Shown: positions 19,076 to 31,256 of the stretch, one piece after another
How positions within the stretch are numbered: the stretch's first letter is position 1
How the letters are laid out: the number at the start of each line of letters is the position of its first letter
Origin: Nelumbo lutea
Lineage: Eukaryota; Streptophyta; Magnoliopsida; Proteales; Nelumbonaceae
Direction: 5' to 3'
DNA: 64,000 nucleotides
Assembly (NCBI GenBank): GCA_022828595.1
Contig: JAKGHH010000002.1
Coordinates: 81,688,383 to 81,752,382, forward strand
Notes under the pieces: generated by a model
The model's database searches: none
What the model saw: only the letters and a program-made list of their open reading frames with translations
Told to the model about the DNA's origin: nothing
Program-made: the position numbers and the translations under genes

Positions 19076-21501
19076 AAATCCTTTGTCATAGAGACCAATA
19101 TGTTGGTCACTTCTGCTTCCTGGTGTATTGACTATGGGGCTTCTACTCATGCATGTAATACATTGTTGGGGTTCAGGAGAAGTAGAAGATTGAGTGACGG
19201 ATAAGTGATTATTTACTTGGGGAGTTATGCAAGTGTTGCAGCTACAGCCATAGGAACTATAGAATTGTATTTCAGAGAATGAATTATTACTTTAACAGAT
19301 TGTCTTTATGTACCAAATTTGAGAAGAAATCTGATTTATGTTTCAAAACTGTGTGTGGATGGTTATTCTGTTCTTTTTAGTAATATGATTACTATAAAAA
19401 GGAATAAAAAATTCTTCGCATATGGAGAACTTGAGAATGGTCTCTATGTTCTTCATCCTTCTCTGGAAACAAATATAACCGGAACTATGTCAGATAATAA
19501 CCCCAAGAAAAGAACCTGTGATACAATTAATCCCACGTGCCTGTAGCATTATTGACTTGGCCACATTAACATAGATCGTATTACAAGGTTGGTAAAGGAT
19601 GGTCCTTTGGATTTTCTAAGTGTAGAAGATCTTCCAACCTGTGAACCTTGCCTTCAGGGTAAGATGACAAAACAGCCATTTAACAGTAAGACTGAAAGAA
19701 CAACAAGGATGCTTGACCTTATACATACTGATGTATATGGTCCCATGAATGTTTGGAAATGTAACCAGCATGTTTACTTCATAACATTTACTAATGATCA
19801 CTCATGGTAAGATTACCTATACCTAATGAGACACAAGTCTGAACCTTTGAAAGGTTCAAAGAATTTAGGAAAGAGGTTAAGAAGCAGTTAGGGAGACACA
19901 TTAAGGCCCTTCGATCAGATCGAGGAGGCAAATATCTCTCTAACAAATTCAGGGACTACTTAAAGGAAAATGAGATAGTATCACAACTTGCTCCTCCAGC
20001 TACACCACAGTTAAACGGTGTGTCAGAAAGGAGGAACCGGACGTTATTGGATATTGATCACTTCTCGTCCACTCGGAATTACCTACATCCTTTTGGGGAT
20101 ATACATTAGAGACTGTGATATACGTACTGAACCGGGTTCCAACTAAATCTGTTCCGAAGTCTCCCTATGAGCTTTGGATTGGAAAAAAACCAAATGTGAG
20201 ACACTTGAAGATTTGGGGTTATCCAACACATGTTAAAAGAATAAGTGCTAACAAATTGGAATCTAAGACCAGTCGTTGCCTATTTGTAAGTTACCCCAAA
20301 GGCTCTGTACGGTATTTATTTTATGACCCAGTAAAGTAGAAAGTGTTTTGTAGTTGAAATGTCCATTTTTTGAAGGAAGATTGCATCCTGAAAAATCATC
20401 ATCAAGAAGTTGTTCTTGATGAGGAGAGCTTAAGGGTAGTGGGAGATGTCCCACAAGCTCTAGATAATAAACAACTTTGGAGATCTACCCGAGTATCCAG
20501 GCCTCTAGTTCATTATGGCTATGACCAAGAAAGTTACTTGGTGGAAGCCACGACAAGTGAGGAGGATCCCATGACTTATACAGAAGATATGTTGGACATA
20601 GATTCCTTAAAGTGGGTAAATGCCATGAGAGCTGAGATGGACTCAATGGAGGCCAATGGAGTCTAGACTCTTGTAGATCCGCCCTTAGGGTAAAAGCAAT
20701 TGGTTACAAATAGATCTATAAGAGGAAGAAGGACCCCGATGGTAAGGTTGACACCTACAAGGCTCATCTTGTAGCGAAAGGGTATACTTAGAAAGAAGGA
20801 ATCGATTATGAGGAAACCTTTTCACCTGTGGCCATTCTTAAATCCATTAGGATCCTGTTAGCTGTAGCAGCATACCATGACTACGAGATTTGGCAAATGG
20901 ATGTCAAAATTGCATTCCTGAATGAAGATCTTACTGAATATATCTATACGCAGCAACCACAAGGTTTCATAGCTATAGGTTTGGAACACATGGTATGTAA
21001 ACTTAATTGATTCATATATGGACTCAAGCAAGATTCCAGGAGCTGGAACATCCAATTTGACTCTACCATCAAATAGTTTGACTTTGAGCAGAATCCAATT
21101 TATAGGAAGACCAGTGGGGATAGGGTTACGTTCTTTGTTCTATATGTAGATGACATTCTACTAATTGGGAATGATGTAATAATGTTGACTACGGTGAAAG
21201 TATGGATTTCACAGCAATTCTCCATGAAAGATCTTAGAGAAGCCTCTTATATCTTGGGACATCGACTCTATATAGATAGATCGAAGAGAATAATAGGATT
21301 ATCACAGTCTACTCACATTAACAAGAGAGACAAGAGATACAGAATGGAGAACTCTAAGAAAAGAAATGTTCCTTTCAGGCATGGAGTCACTATTTCTAAG
21401 GGTATGTCTCCCAAAACACTTGAGAAGATTGAGGGTATGAAGGAAGTTTTCTATGCCTCTACCGTAGGGAACATCATGTATGCCATGCTGTGCACTCGGC
21501 A
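19076..21501 (+). pseudogene. E4: copia protease, integrase and most of RT, broken
   Basis: The protease site reads D-Y-G-A (D-S-G-A expected) near 19130. The GAG-pre-integrase domain ends with GHINIDRITRLVKDGPLDFL, then CEPCLQGKMTKQPF and HTDV, the first integrase Asp block (19720-19740). The integrase core has SDRGGKYLS and the SERRNRTLLD block near 20030. RT keeps FSPVAILKSIRILLA and YVDD at 21143-21154. The gene is cut at 21501 by E6, and its RNase H resumes at 27811. Stops include a TAG at 20664-20666 in the NGV-W codon string, shared with E2. Several frameshifts are present. Confidence 0.88.
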
Positions 21502-22054
21502 TGAAAGGATTAGAGATCCATCATATGGATGGTCGAACCTTGTAGCTAGGTTGGGCAAAATTTCAAAAATTTCCTCTCCCCCAATCTGGGAATCACACTC
21601 CCTGTTTTAGAAAATCTGCATTTTCAAGGATCAATCTTGAACCATAAACCAAACCTGATCTGAAACCAGAAGTAGGAGAGGGATATACTTGATATGAAGA
21701 AGCAGTATCTCCCAATGGAGGTGTTCATACCCAACGTAGGAACCAAAGACAGATCCGACTGAAGATGGCGTAGTGTAGGATGGAGCAGAATCAGCAATGT
21801 TCTTCCAAAAGAACCGAACCCTTCACAAGAATTCGCTGGAGGCAATGAGCACACCTTCAGATCATTCTTTGTTCAAAGACTGATATCAAGATCCAATCTT
21901 GATTGCTCCTACTAGAAAGAGGAGATTGAACTGGCAGTGATGGCGGCGACAAGAAGGAGGTGGCAAGGAGAAAACTACTTAGTCTCACCGGGTGCTGTGT
22001 TCTCCCCCCGAATTTCCAATGTGATTGATCTTTTATATTTGCTACCCCTTCTCC

Positions 22055-22061
22055 TTTTATA
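22055..22061 (-). promoter_or_regulatory. TATA box of the E6 3' LTR
   Basis: TATAAAA on the minus strand, in the context GATTATAAAAGGAG, directly downstream of the palindrome array in LTR orientation. The equivalent in the 5' LTR is at 26435-26441. Confidence 0.5.
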
Positions 22062-22077
22062 ATCTTAAAGGGATCAG

Positions 22078-22265
22078 CTCCTAATCCGATTAGGAGTTGC
22101 TGATCCAAATCATATTTGGATCTGAATTCCCTTTAAGAGATGAGGATAAACCCTTATCTTATCTGTAGATTAGATCAGCCCTCTCCTAATCTGATTAGGA
22201 GATTTCCAGATCTGAATCTGTGTTCAGATTTGGACTCTCTAAGTGGATAGGGTAAGGCCCTATCC
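22078..22265 (-). promoter_or_regulatory. Palindrome array in the E6 LTR
   Basis: Within 190 bp there are CTCCTAATCCGATTAGGAG (22078-22096), GATCCAAAT/ATTTGGATC arms (22102-22122), CTCCTAATCTGATTAGGAG (22183-22201), a CAGATCTGAAT...TTCAGATT imperfect repeat (22208-22230) and GGATAGGG/CCCTATCC arms (22245-22265). A near-copy lies in the 5' LTR at 26458-26646. It sits where a promoter-proximal enhancer would be; the function is inferred. Confidence 0.55.
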
Positions 22266-23306
22266 TATCTATTAATCTAATCTCAGATTCGCCCCTTCTT
22301 TAACTGATCAAATCAGCCCAGTTCGAAATGGGCTTTAGGCCCATTAATAGTGTGTGCTCACTTAGCCTTCCAAACTGCTGCCCAGTTAGGCTTCCTTGTA
22401 TGGTGTGGGACCCAATCATTGATCTGCACATCAGCCACAAGGGTTCGACCCAGCCTTTGTTATAAGGCCTAGACGAATTCACTAGAAAGCCCAGTGAACC
22501 CCTTGAGCCCATCACATGGACTCTATGGGCCCAACACTTACACTAAGTGGTCCCTAGTTCAAGCCACCTTATAACACCCAGGGACTGTGGGTAGATGCAA
22601 GATTAGCCCATTAGGTATTACCCTCAATGGTCTTACACTGAACCTCTCAGCCCATAATGATCATACACTGTCCGACGAGATTGGACCTCTCCCTCGGCTG
22701 CAAGGAACAGTGCTGCACTCTCTACTCACATGGATCCCGAGAATTAAAACCTTTTGCAAACAATTTGAAACCGTAACATATATATATACTTTTATATCCA
22801 AATATAAAATATATTTTGCAAAACAAATCTTAATGTTTGAAATCGGCTACCGGTAGTCTTGGTTTCCATTAGAGAGAGTGCATCCCCGATCATTACCTTT
22901 GTCCAACAAAGGGCTGATCCTGTCAATATAATCACCTACTCAGATGAATTCTCGTATTGTCCCAACATACCCAGGTTTTGATCCCCTCTAAGGATCTCAC
23001 TGATTGGCATATCAAAGAAAGCCCAATACGACACCTAGTGCAGTATCGTAATCGAGTCTAGGGGTCAGGTGTAACTTTCCAATTTTGCCCACTAATCTCC
23101 AAGGTCCAGGGCAAAAGTAGAAATCTGGTCCGGTTCAGGGTTTCAATTAAACCCACACTACATGTGCTTTGGGTCTCACCCTGGCAATTGAGACAGGCCA
23201 CCCCAACACTTGGCAACACACCAGTGTCAGCCTTAATAGGATAAATCTCCCCAGACTTATCCAACGGTTGTGAACATTCTAAACTAACACGAGTCTCATT
23301 AAGTGT

Positions 23307-23835
23307 CTAGGAGGAGCTAACTGCGATACTATCCCATTGACCTTCAAGTAGTCCTTGAATTCGTTAGAGAGATATTCACCTCCTTGATTTGATCGAAGGG
23401 CCTTAATTTCTCTCCCTAACTGTTTCTCGACCTCTTGCCTAAAGTCATTGAACTTTTCAAAGGGTTCGGATTTATGTCTCATTAGGTACACGTAACCATA
23501 CCGAGAATAGTACTCGATAAATGTAATGAAATACACGTGCTGGTTACGAGTCCTAACACTCAGAGGACCACATACATCACTATGTATAAGGTCAAGCGTG
23601 CCTGTACATCTTTCAGGCTTACCGTTAAATGGTCATTTCATCATCTTACCCTGAAGTCAAGGCTCACAAGTGGGAAGATCTTCTACAGTTAGAAAATCCA
23701 AAGGACCATCCTTTCCAGCCTTGTGATACGGTCAACACCGATATGGCCAAGTCGGTAATGCCACTGGCATGTGGGATTAACTGTATCATGGATCATTTTC
23801 TTGGGGATATCAGCCGCCATAGTTTTGAGTATGTT
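23307..23835 (-). pseudogene. E6: GAG-pre-integrase and partial integrase
   Basis: The gag end runs straight into IPKKMIHDTVNPTCQWHYRL (near 23820-23730), so protease is deleted. Integrase continues with YFITFIEYYSRYGYVYLMRH and SNQGGEYLSNEF (D2 changed to Asn). It stops within the block before the catalytic Glu at 23307, where LTR sequence begins. A frameshift lies near 23700. Confidence 0.85.
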
Positions 23836-24623
23836 ACCTTTCTTGGATTCTAGGTATTGAGGACAATTCCTCTTCCATTGGTCGGTCTGCTTGCAATAAT
23901 GACAGGCATCTGATGCGTTGTCTTTCCTCTGCTTCTTGGGTTTGGTGGCCTTCTTCTGGGGCTTTCTCTTTGCCCTCCTCTTTTTGCCTGATTTGCCTGC
24001 TTCAACAAGCATGGCAATGTGCTCATCCTTCTTAATCAATTCTTCGGCCCTCTGCAACATATTGCTGAGTTCCTACAAGCTGACATTCAGCTTGTTCATG
24101 TTGCAATTCATGATAAATGGATTGAAGGATGAAGGCAAAGAGTTAAGAATAGCATCGATTTGGGTTACTAGATCCAGCTTGGATCCAAGAGCTTCCAATT
24201 TGTTGATATAACCCATCATCCAAAGACAATGGTCCTGAACCTGTTGGCCCTTGGACATCTGCGTGGTCATGAACTGTTTCAAGACCTTATGCCGAGTAGA
24301 ATGATACTGCTCTTCATACATTGTCTTGAGGCTGTCCAATATGTCCTTGGCTATTTCAATCTGATTGAATTGCCTCTGTATTGGATTATCCAACGAGGCA
24401 ATGATATAGCAGCGGGCAAGGAAGTTTTTCTTCTTCCATTCTTTGTATTCTCTTCTCTGGGCCTCAGAAGCCCTATCTCTCGACAATCTGGGGTAGGATT
24501 CTTGGCCACCTTATCCAACTTTTCAGAGGACAATACCAGCATGAGGTTACAGTACCAGTCAGCATAGTTTGGGCCCTTAAGCTTGTTGTCATCAAGAAGC
24601 TTTGCAAATTGTCAGTTTGCCAT
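23836..24623 (-). pseudogene. E6: copia gag, broken
   Basis: It starts at ATG 24623 (M-A-N, then a TGA stop in place of the family Gly before QFAKLLDD), with a shift near 24480. The middle reads IQRQFNQIEIAKDILDSL and INKLEALGSKLDLVTQIDAIL. The basic stretch is followed by the knuckle C-H-Y-C-K-Q-T-D-Q-W-K-R-N-C near 23910-23870, where the usual His is replaced by Gln. It is dead. Confidence 0.86.
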
Positions 24624-25933
24624 TTTCTAATAAAAGAGAAAACATCAGTCCACAACCTAAGTTGATTCATGTTCATTACATAGATATGGCTTTTAATCTG
24701 TGTTCCATTCCCATTTGTTCATCTCTGAGATTTCCCTCCTATCTCAGTGACAGAGACAGTGACTTGTCTCTAGAAATGTGGAAAATCACATAGGGTGCAT
24801 GGAGCCAACTGTTTCAGCTGCAAAACCCCACCACCTTTATGTGAAGGATCATATCCACTCATCATATGAGCTTTCCCTTTGGCCTCTGTCAGAAAAGGTT
24901 CATAGCCATTTTGGGTTAAACCTTTCTGTCCAGTGAGTGCTCACCCATCATATTCGTGAACGCCAAGGTACCGTGAGAGAGTTCCCATTTTCTGGTGAAG
25001 CCCCTCCCACATCGGTCTATGACGACCCTATCATCTTATGAAACACTTAGACAAATCCAACAGCAAATGGATATCCCATTTTCTAGTGCGTTTCCTCATT
25101 ACTGAAGAACCCATCTTCATGCTAATGATGGAAGGCCTTTAGAGAGTTCATCACATGAATCTCCCTATCACATGTACTCATATTACTGGAGGAAACAAGA
25201 ATTATGCCCTAGCTTAATTTAGGTCAAACCTGAGTGGCTCCCATTGACTTTCATAAAGCCATATTTAGGTAGGCCCTAATCGGTTGACAATCAGCCTTGA
25301 TCGAATCCTAGATTTGTTCCAACCAGTTTGAACCAATTTGGTTCAAATGGGTCTATGGTTTGATCTTTAATTAAAGATTTAATCCAAGAAACTGATCTGA
25401 AATTAAATACTGATCAAGAAAAGCAAGAATCAGTCAAAGAGGTCTGTTCGCACATCACATCCTGCAAAACAGAGGTTAGAACACAGAATATAGTTTCATA
25501 AACTACAAGTCGCGGATAGCGATATCCCCATTGGCAAAATCTCCTTCTTGTGCCGCCATCTTCGATCCAAAAATAATAAAATAGAAACCCTAAAAATTTC
25601 TATTAATATTACATCAGATCGAATCCTATACATTCAGTATAAAAAATAAAAAAAAAATTATTTTACAAAACCAAATGTTATAAATAAATCAAGAAATTAC
25701 AAAATCATAGTTTTCTGCGCCAATCAAGATCTTGATCTCTAGTTCTACAAACAGCCCATAAATCAAGAAAATTATAAATAAAATTCAGATTTATAAAATT
25801 TAATTTCAGATCAATCGCCCTCTATCTAGGAAACTATTTTCCAGATAAAACCCTAATCTATGCAAATCGGGTAGAACGCCTTCTGCCCATTTGCACAGGT
25901 TCAGATCTGCACTAATTCAGTTCAAGACTTGAA
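24624..25933 (-). other. E6 leader, internally shortened (1.3 kb)
   Basis: Same leader as in E3, E4, E7 and E8 but about 0.45 kb shorter. Blocks present in E7 after 36370, including the GGGCCCAGCAAG-type segment and the region before it, are missing near 25275-25300. Non-coding. Confidence 0.75.
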
Positions 25934-25949
25934 CTTGGCTCTGATACCA
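25934..25949 (-). other. E6 primer-binding site
   Basis: TGGTATCAGAGCCAAG on the minus strand, one base from the LTR end at 25951. It is essentially the intact initiator-Met site. Confidence 0.88.
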
Positions 25950-25950
25950 A

Positions 25951-27810
25951 TGAAGGGATTAGAGATCCATCATATGGATGGCCGAACCCTACAGGTAGGT
26001 TGGGCGAAATTTTAAAAGTTTCCTCTCCCCTCATCTGGGAATCTCATTTCCTGTTTTAGAAAATATGCATTTTCAATGATCAATCTTGAACCATAAACCA
26101 AACCAGATTTGAAACCAGAAGCAGGAGAGAGATATACCTGATACGGAGAATTAGTATCTCCCAATGGAGGTGTTCACGCCCAAGGTAGGAACCAAAGACT
26201 GCTCCCACTGAAGATGGCACAGTATAGGATGGAGCAGAATCAGTAGTGTTCTTCCAAAAGAACCAAAAGATGCAATCTTGATCACTCTTACTAGAAAGAG
26301 GTTATTGAACTGGCAGTAATGGTGGCGGCAAGAAGGAGGTGACAAGGAGAAAACAACTCAGTCTCACTGGGTGCTATGTTCTCTACCTGAATTTCGAATG
26401 TGATTGATCTTCTATAGCTGTTGCCCCCTTCTCCTTTTATAACTTTAAAGGGATCAGCTCCTAATCCCATTAGGAGTTGCTGATCCAAATCATATTTGGA
26501 TCTGAATTCCCTTTAAGAGATAAGGATAGACCCTTATCTTATCTGCAGATTAGATCAGCCCTCTCCTAATCTGATTAGGAGATTTCTAGATCTGAATCTG
26601 TATTCAGATTTGGGCTCTCTGAGTGGATAGGGTAAGACCCTATCCTATCTGCTAATCAAATCTCAGATTTGTCCCTTCTTTAATTGATCAAATAAGCCCA
26701 AGTCAAAATGGGCTTTAGGCCCATTAATAGTGTATGCTCACTTAGCCTTCCAAACTGCTGCCCAATTGGGCTTCCTTGTATGGCGTGGAACCCAAGCATT
26801 GATCTGCACATCAGCCACAAGGGTTTGGCCCAGCCTTTGTTACAAGGCCTAGCCAAATTCACTAGAAAGCCCAGTGAACCCCTTGAGCCCATCACATGGA
26901 CTCTATGGGCCCAACACTTACACTAAGTGGTCCCTGGGCCAAGCCACCTTGTAACACCTAGGGACTGTGGGCAGATGCAAGATTATCTCATTAGGTATTA
27001 CTCCCAATGGTCTTACACTTAACCTCTCAGTCCATAATGATCATACACTGCCCGACAAGAGATAACCTCTCCCTTGACTGCAAGGGACAATGTTGCGCTC
27101 TCTACTCACATGGATCCTAGGAATTAAATTTTTTTTCAAACAATTTGAAACTGTAACATATATATATACTTTTATATCCAAATATAAAATATATTTTGCA
27201 AAAATCTTAACGATTGAAATTGGCTGCTGACAGATTTGGTTTCCATTAAAGAGAGTGCATCCCCAATACTTACCTTTGTCTGACAAAGGGGCTGATCCTC
27301 TCACTATGATCACCCACTCAGATGAATTCTCAGACTATCTCAACATACCTAGGTTTTGACCTACTCTAAGGATCTCATTGATTGGAATATCAAAGATAGC
27401 CCAATCTAACACCTAGTGCAGTATCATAATTGAGTCTAGGGGTCAGGTGTAACTTTCCAGTTTTGCCCACTAATCTCCAAGGTCCAGGGCAATACTGGAA
27501 ATCTGGTCCGATTCAAGGTTTCAAATAAACCTACACTGCCTGTGCTTTGGGTTTCAACCTGGCAACTGAGATAGGCCACCCAACACTTGGCAACACACCA
27601 GTGTCAGCCTTAACAGGATAAATCTCCCCAGACTTATCCAACAGCTATGAACATTCTAAACTAACACAAGTCTCATTAAGTGTTCAGTTTAAGAGTATTA
27701 CACAGAAACACACCACAAGAACATGAATCAAATATGCACATTATTCATTTACAATAAATGTCATAAGTACATCAATCTGATTGGAGCTAAGGGCATACAA
27801 CTGTCTAATA
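25951..27810 (-). repeat. E6 5' LTR, full length (1860 bp)
   Basis: On the minus strand it starts TATTAGACAGTTGTATGCCC (TG changed to TA) and ends at 25951. It contains the palindrome array at 26458-26646 and TATAAAA at 26435-26441. Confidence 0.9.
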
Positions 27811-28245
27811 CAGCCATACAATGCTCAGGCCATGAGTGTGGTAAGTAGATACCAATCTAACCTAGGATAAGTGCATTGAACTGCTATGAAAAACATACTA
27901 AAATACCTCCGAAGGACAAAAAGAGTTTTGTCTGGTATATTGACATAATGTCTGCATTTGGTTACATCTTTACGATGGGGTCCTTAGTAGTAAGAATAAC
28001 TGTTCATAACCCAAGTTGAGCACATTGCCATAAGTGAGGCTACCTAACGAATGAAGTTGTTCATTCTGGAATTTGGACGTCAGTACATCACCCATTCCAC
28101 TATTATGTGACAACACTGGATCTACGGGAGATTAAAGGTAGCATTAGCGGAGAATGTGGCTGACACATTGACTAAGCCACTGACACAGAAAGTGTTTGAA
28201 AAACAAGTGAAAAGTATAGGACTCCGACTTGTACCCGATTGGACC
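27811..28245 (+). pseudogene. E4: RNase H tail, with internal deletions
   Basis: E4 pol resumes after E6 with the segment matching VSVVSRFQS, then MKNILKYLRRTK. The YTDADF block is deleted. A 65-70 bp deletion joins CAACACTGGA to TCTACGGGAG (near 28111-28127), and a second, smaller one follows. The gene then ends with the family tail (ENVADTLTKPLTQKVFE) just before the polypurine tract. The first of these deletions has the same junction in E3. RNase H could not have been active. Confidence 0.82.
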
Positions 28246-28252
28246 TAAGTGC

Positions 28253-28261
28253 AAGTGGGAG
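28253..28261 (+). other. E4 polypurine tract
   Basis: AAGTGGGAG, one base before the E4 3' LTR start (TACTAAATAG, a changed TGTTAGACAG). Confidence 0.8.
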
Positions 28262-28262
28262 C

Positions 28263-29614
28263 TACTAAATAGTGTATGCCCTTAGCTCCAATCAGCATGA
28301 TGTATATTATGACATTTATTGTAAATGAATGAAGTACATATTTGATTCATTTTATTGTGGTGTGTTTCTAAGTAATACCCTTAAATAGGACAATATTAGA
28401 CTCGTGTTAGTTTAGAATCTTCACAGCCATTGGATAGATATGAGGAGATTTATCCTACCAAGGGTGACACTGATATAACGCCAAGTTGGTTAGAGTGGCT
28501 TGTCTCAGCTGCTAGGGTGAGACCTGAGGTACATGTAGTGTCAGTTTTCATGAAACCCTGAACCATACCAAAATTCCAATATTGCCCTGGACCTTGGAGA
28601 TAGATGGGCAAAAGTAGAATGTTACACCTGACCCCTGGACTCAATTGTGATACTGCACTAGGTACCGGATTGGGCTATCTTTGGTGTGCCAATCTGTGAG
28701 ATCCTTAGGGGGGTCAAAACTTGTGTATGTTGGAGCAGTCCGAGAATTCATCTGAGTGGGTAATCACAGTGACAGAATCAACCCCTTTATCAGACAAAAT
28801 GAATGATTGGGAAAATGCACTCTCTTATGGAAACCTAAACTATAGGTAGTGGATTTCAAATGTGTTTGAAATTTGGTTTTGCAAAATATATTTATATAGA
28901 GATATACTTATATATTATGGTATCATAAAGTGTTTGCAAAAGGTTTTAATTCCTGGGATCTATGTGAGTAGAGAGTGAAGCATTGTACCTTGCAGCCGAG
29001 GGAGAAGTCCTTTCTTGTTGGGTAGTGTTTGATCATTAAGGGCTGAGAGGTTAAGTTCAAGACAATTGGAGGTTATACCTGATGGGTTAATCTTGCATTT
29101 ACTCACAGTCCTTGGACTTTCATAATTTGTTGGACCCACAGACCATTTAGTGTAAATGCTGGGCCCATTAAGAGCCTATGGTGATGGACTTAGGGGTTCA
29201 TTGTACTTAACAATGAATTTGGCTAGGCCTTGTAACAAAGGCTAGGCTGAACCCATGTGGCTGATGTGTAGATCAATGATATGGTCCCATGCCATACAAA
29301 GAGAATCAAGCTAACCTACATTAAAAAGAAGTGAGCTTAAAAGCTTAATGGGCCTAAAGCCCATTTTGAATTGGGTAAATTGGATTTATTAAAAAGGGGC
29401 GAATTTGGGTTTGGATCAGCAGATAAGGGTAGGAGGATAACTCTTATCCACTTGAAGAGTCCAGGTCCAAATGGAGATTTGGATTAGGGAACTCTTAATT
29501 TGATTAGGAATAGTTAATCTTGATCTGTAGATAAGATCAAGGATTATTCTTATCACTTAAAGAGTTCAGATCCAAATAAAGATTTGGATCAAGAGACTCC
29601 TAATCAGAGTAGGG
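28263..29614 (+). repeat. E4 3' LTR, truncated before the TATA box
   Basis: It matches the E4 5' LTR from its start through the GATCCAAATAAAG/TTTGGATC and CTCCTAATCAGA block (near 29570-29608), then ends at about 29614 inside the last palindrome, where gag coding sequence of E5 begins. Confidence 0.87.
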
Positions 29615-30055
29615 TGTATAAATGAACTAGATGCTCTCAGATCCCATCTCGATGATGACACAAAAACTGATGCCATCCTAAACTCTCAGCCCTCATCATT
29701 TAATCAGTTAGTCATGAACTATAACAATAACAAGCTAAAAGTTAGCCTTCAAGAACTCAACAATATGTTGTAGAGGGCTGAAGAATTCATAAAGAAGGAC
29801 AAGCTGGTAGCCATGCTTGTTGAAGGTGGAAAATCTGGCAAGAGAAAGAGGAAGGGTAAGAAGAGGCCTCAGAAGAAGGCAGGCAAGCCTAAAAAGCAGA
29901 AAAGTGACAAATCATTGGATGGGTGTCACTACTGCAAGAAGATCGGGCACTGTTAAAGGAACTGCCCTCAGTATTTGGAATCTTTCAAGAACAATGAAGT
30001 TAATTTCGAATCTCTTGTCATTGAGACCAATATGTTGGTTACTTCTGCATCCTGG
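29615..30055 (+). pseudogene. E5: copia gag, 5'-truncated
   Basis: It starts in mid-gene at the INELDAL block. It keeps the MNKLNVSLQELNN-like segment, a basic stretch (GKRKRKGKKRPQKK) and the zinc knuckle C-H-Y-C-K-K-I-G-H-C-(stop)-R-N-C near 29925-29967. A TAG sits at the ML-stop-RAEEF position near 29771. No LTR, leader or gag N-terminus is attached. Confidence 0.85.
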
Positions 30056-31256
30056 TGTATTAACTCTAGGGCTTCCATTCATGCATGTAACACATTGTAG
30101 GGGTTCAAGGAAAGTAGAAGGCTGAGTGATGACGAGGTGGTTCTCTACTTGGGGACTTCTACTATTGTTGCAACTATTGCTATAGGAGCAATAGATTTAT
30201 TTTTTAGAGAAGGAATTGTAACACTAAAAAATTGTCTTTATGTACCGTTACTTAGAAGAAATTGGATTTCAGTTTCTAAATTGTATAAGGATGGATATTT
30301 TGTTTTATTTAGTGATAAGATCACTATTAAATTGAACAATAAATTATATGGAGAACTTGAGAATGATATCTATGTCCTCCATCCTTCTTTGGAAATGAAC
30401 ATAACCAAAACTACGTTGGAACGTATCCCCAAGAAAAGAACACGTGATATAGTTAATCCCACATGTTTGTGGCATTACTGACTTGGCCATATTAATATAG
30501 AATGTATCACAAGATAAGTAAAGGATGATCCTTTGGATTTTCTAACTATAGGAGATCTACCATCTTGTGAGCCTTGCCTTTAGGGTAAGATGACAAAATG
30601 GCCATTTATAGGTAATCCTGAATGATCTACATGCACAATTGATCGGATACATATTGATGTATGTGGTCTCATGAATGTTAGGACATGAAACTAACATTGT
30701 TATTTCATAACTTTCACCGATGATTATCTTCAGTATGGTTATGTGTACATAATGAGACATAAGTTTGAATCCTTCAAAAAGTTCAAGGAGTTTAGACAAA
30801 AAATCGATAAATATTTGAGAAGACACATCAAAACCCTTCGATCAGATCAAGAAGGTGAATAACTCTTTGATGAATTCAGGGACTACTTAAAGACCTTTGG
30901 GATTATATCACAGTTGTTTCCTTCTGCTACACCACAATTAAATGGTGTGTTAGAGAGAAGAAACTGAACTCTATTAGATATGGTCTGATCACTCATTGTC
31001 AATTCAGAACTACCTATATCATTTTGGGGACACACATTAGAGACTACTATTTATGTGTTGAGCTAGGTTCCAACCAAATCAGTTCCTAAGACTCCCTATG
31101 AGCTTTGGACTATTAAGAAACCAGGTTTAAGACACTTGAAGATTTAGGGTTGTCCAACACATGTTAAAGGAACAAGTGCAGACGAATTGGAATCCAACAC
31201 CAATCATTGCCTCTTTATAGGCTACCCTAAAGGATTGGTAGGATATCTTTTCTATG
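30056..31256 (+). pseudogene. E5: copia protease and integrase, broken
   Basis: The protease active site reads N-S-R-A (D-S-G-A expected) near 30060. The pre-integrase zone is open from 30137 to 30481 and ends PTCLWHY. The HHCC zone and CEPCL are near 30560-30585. The integrase core has TDDYLQYGYVY, a changed D2 block (SDQEGE) and VLERRN near 30940-30960. Many TAG and TGA stops are present. It is cut at 31256 (YLFYV region) by the E7 LTR, and the expected continuation is not found on the far side of E7. Confidence 0.85.

Larger units (their letters stand above)
21502..23306 (-). repeat. E6 3' LTR, lacking its first ~180 bp
   Basis: The left edge TGAAAGGATT is the family LTR end. The right edge stops at AAGTGTCTAG, where full LTRs continue for another ~180 bp to TGTTAGAC, and integrase sequence follows directly. 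By eye it differs from the E6 5' LTR at many positions, which indicates an old insertion. Confidence 0.85.
21502..27810 (-). mobile_element. E6: Ty1/copia element nested in E4
   Basis: Read on the minus strand: 5' LTR 27810-25951, primer site, leader, gag from 24623, GAG-pre-integrase and partial integrase to 23307, then a 3' LTR lacking its first roughly 180 bp (23306-21502). Protease, RT, RNase H and the polypurine tract are gone. It lies inside E4's RT/RNase H. The flanking pentamers (CGGCA at 21497-21501, CAGCC at 27811-27815) are not identical, so the target duplication has diverged or been altered. Confidence 0.88.
14649..29614 (+). mobile_element. E4: Ty1/copia element, interrupted by E6
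   Basis: Order: 5' LTR 14649-16475, primer site, leader, gag from 18274, protease, integrase and RT to 21501; then E6 (6.3 kb, opposite strand); then RNase H 27811-28245, polypurine tract and a 3' LTR truncated at 29614. Removing E6 brings together the two halves of the block around MYAMLCT...VSVVSRFQ. E4's left LTR begins inside E3's LTR, so E4 is younger than E3. The missing end of E3 should lie beyond E4's 3' LTR but is not there, so a later deletion removed it. Confidence 0.88.
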
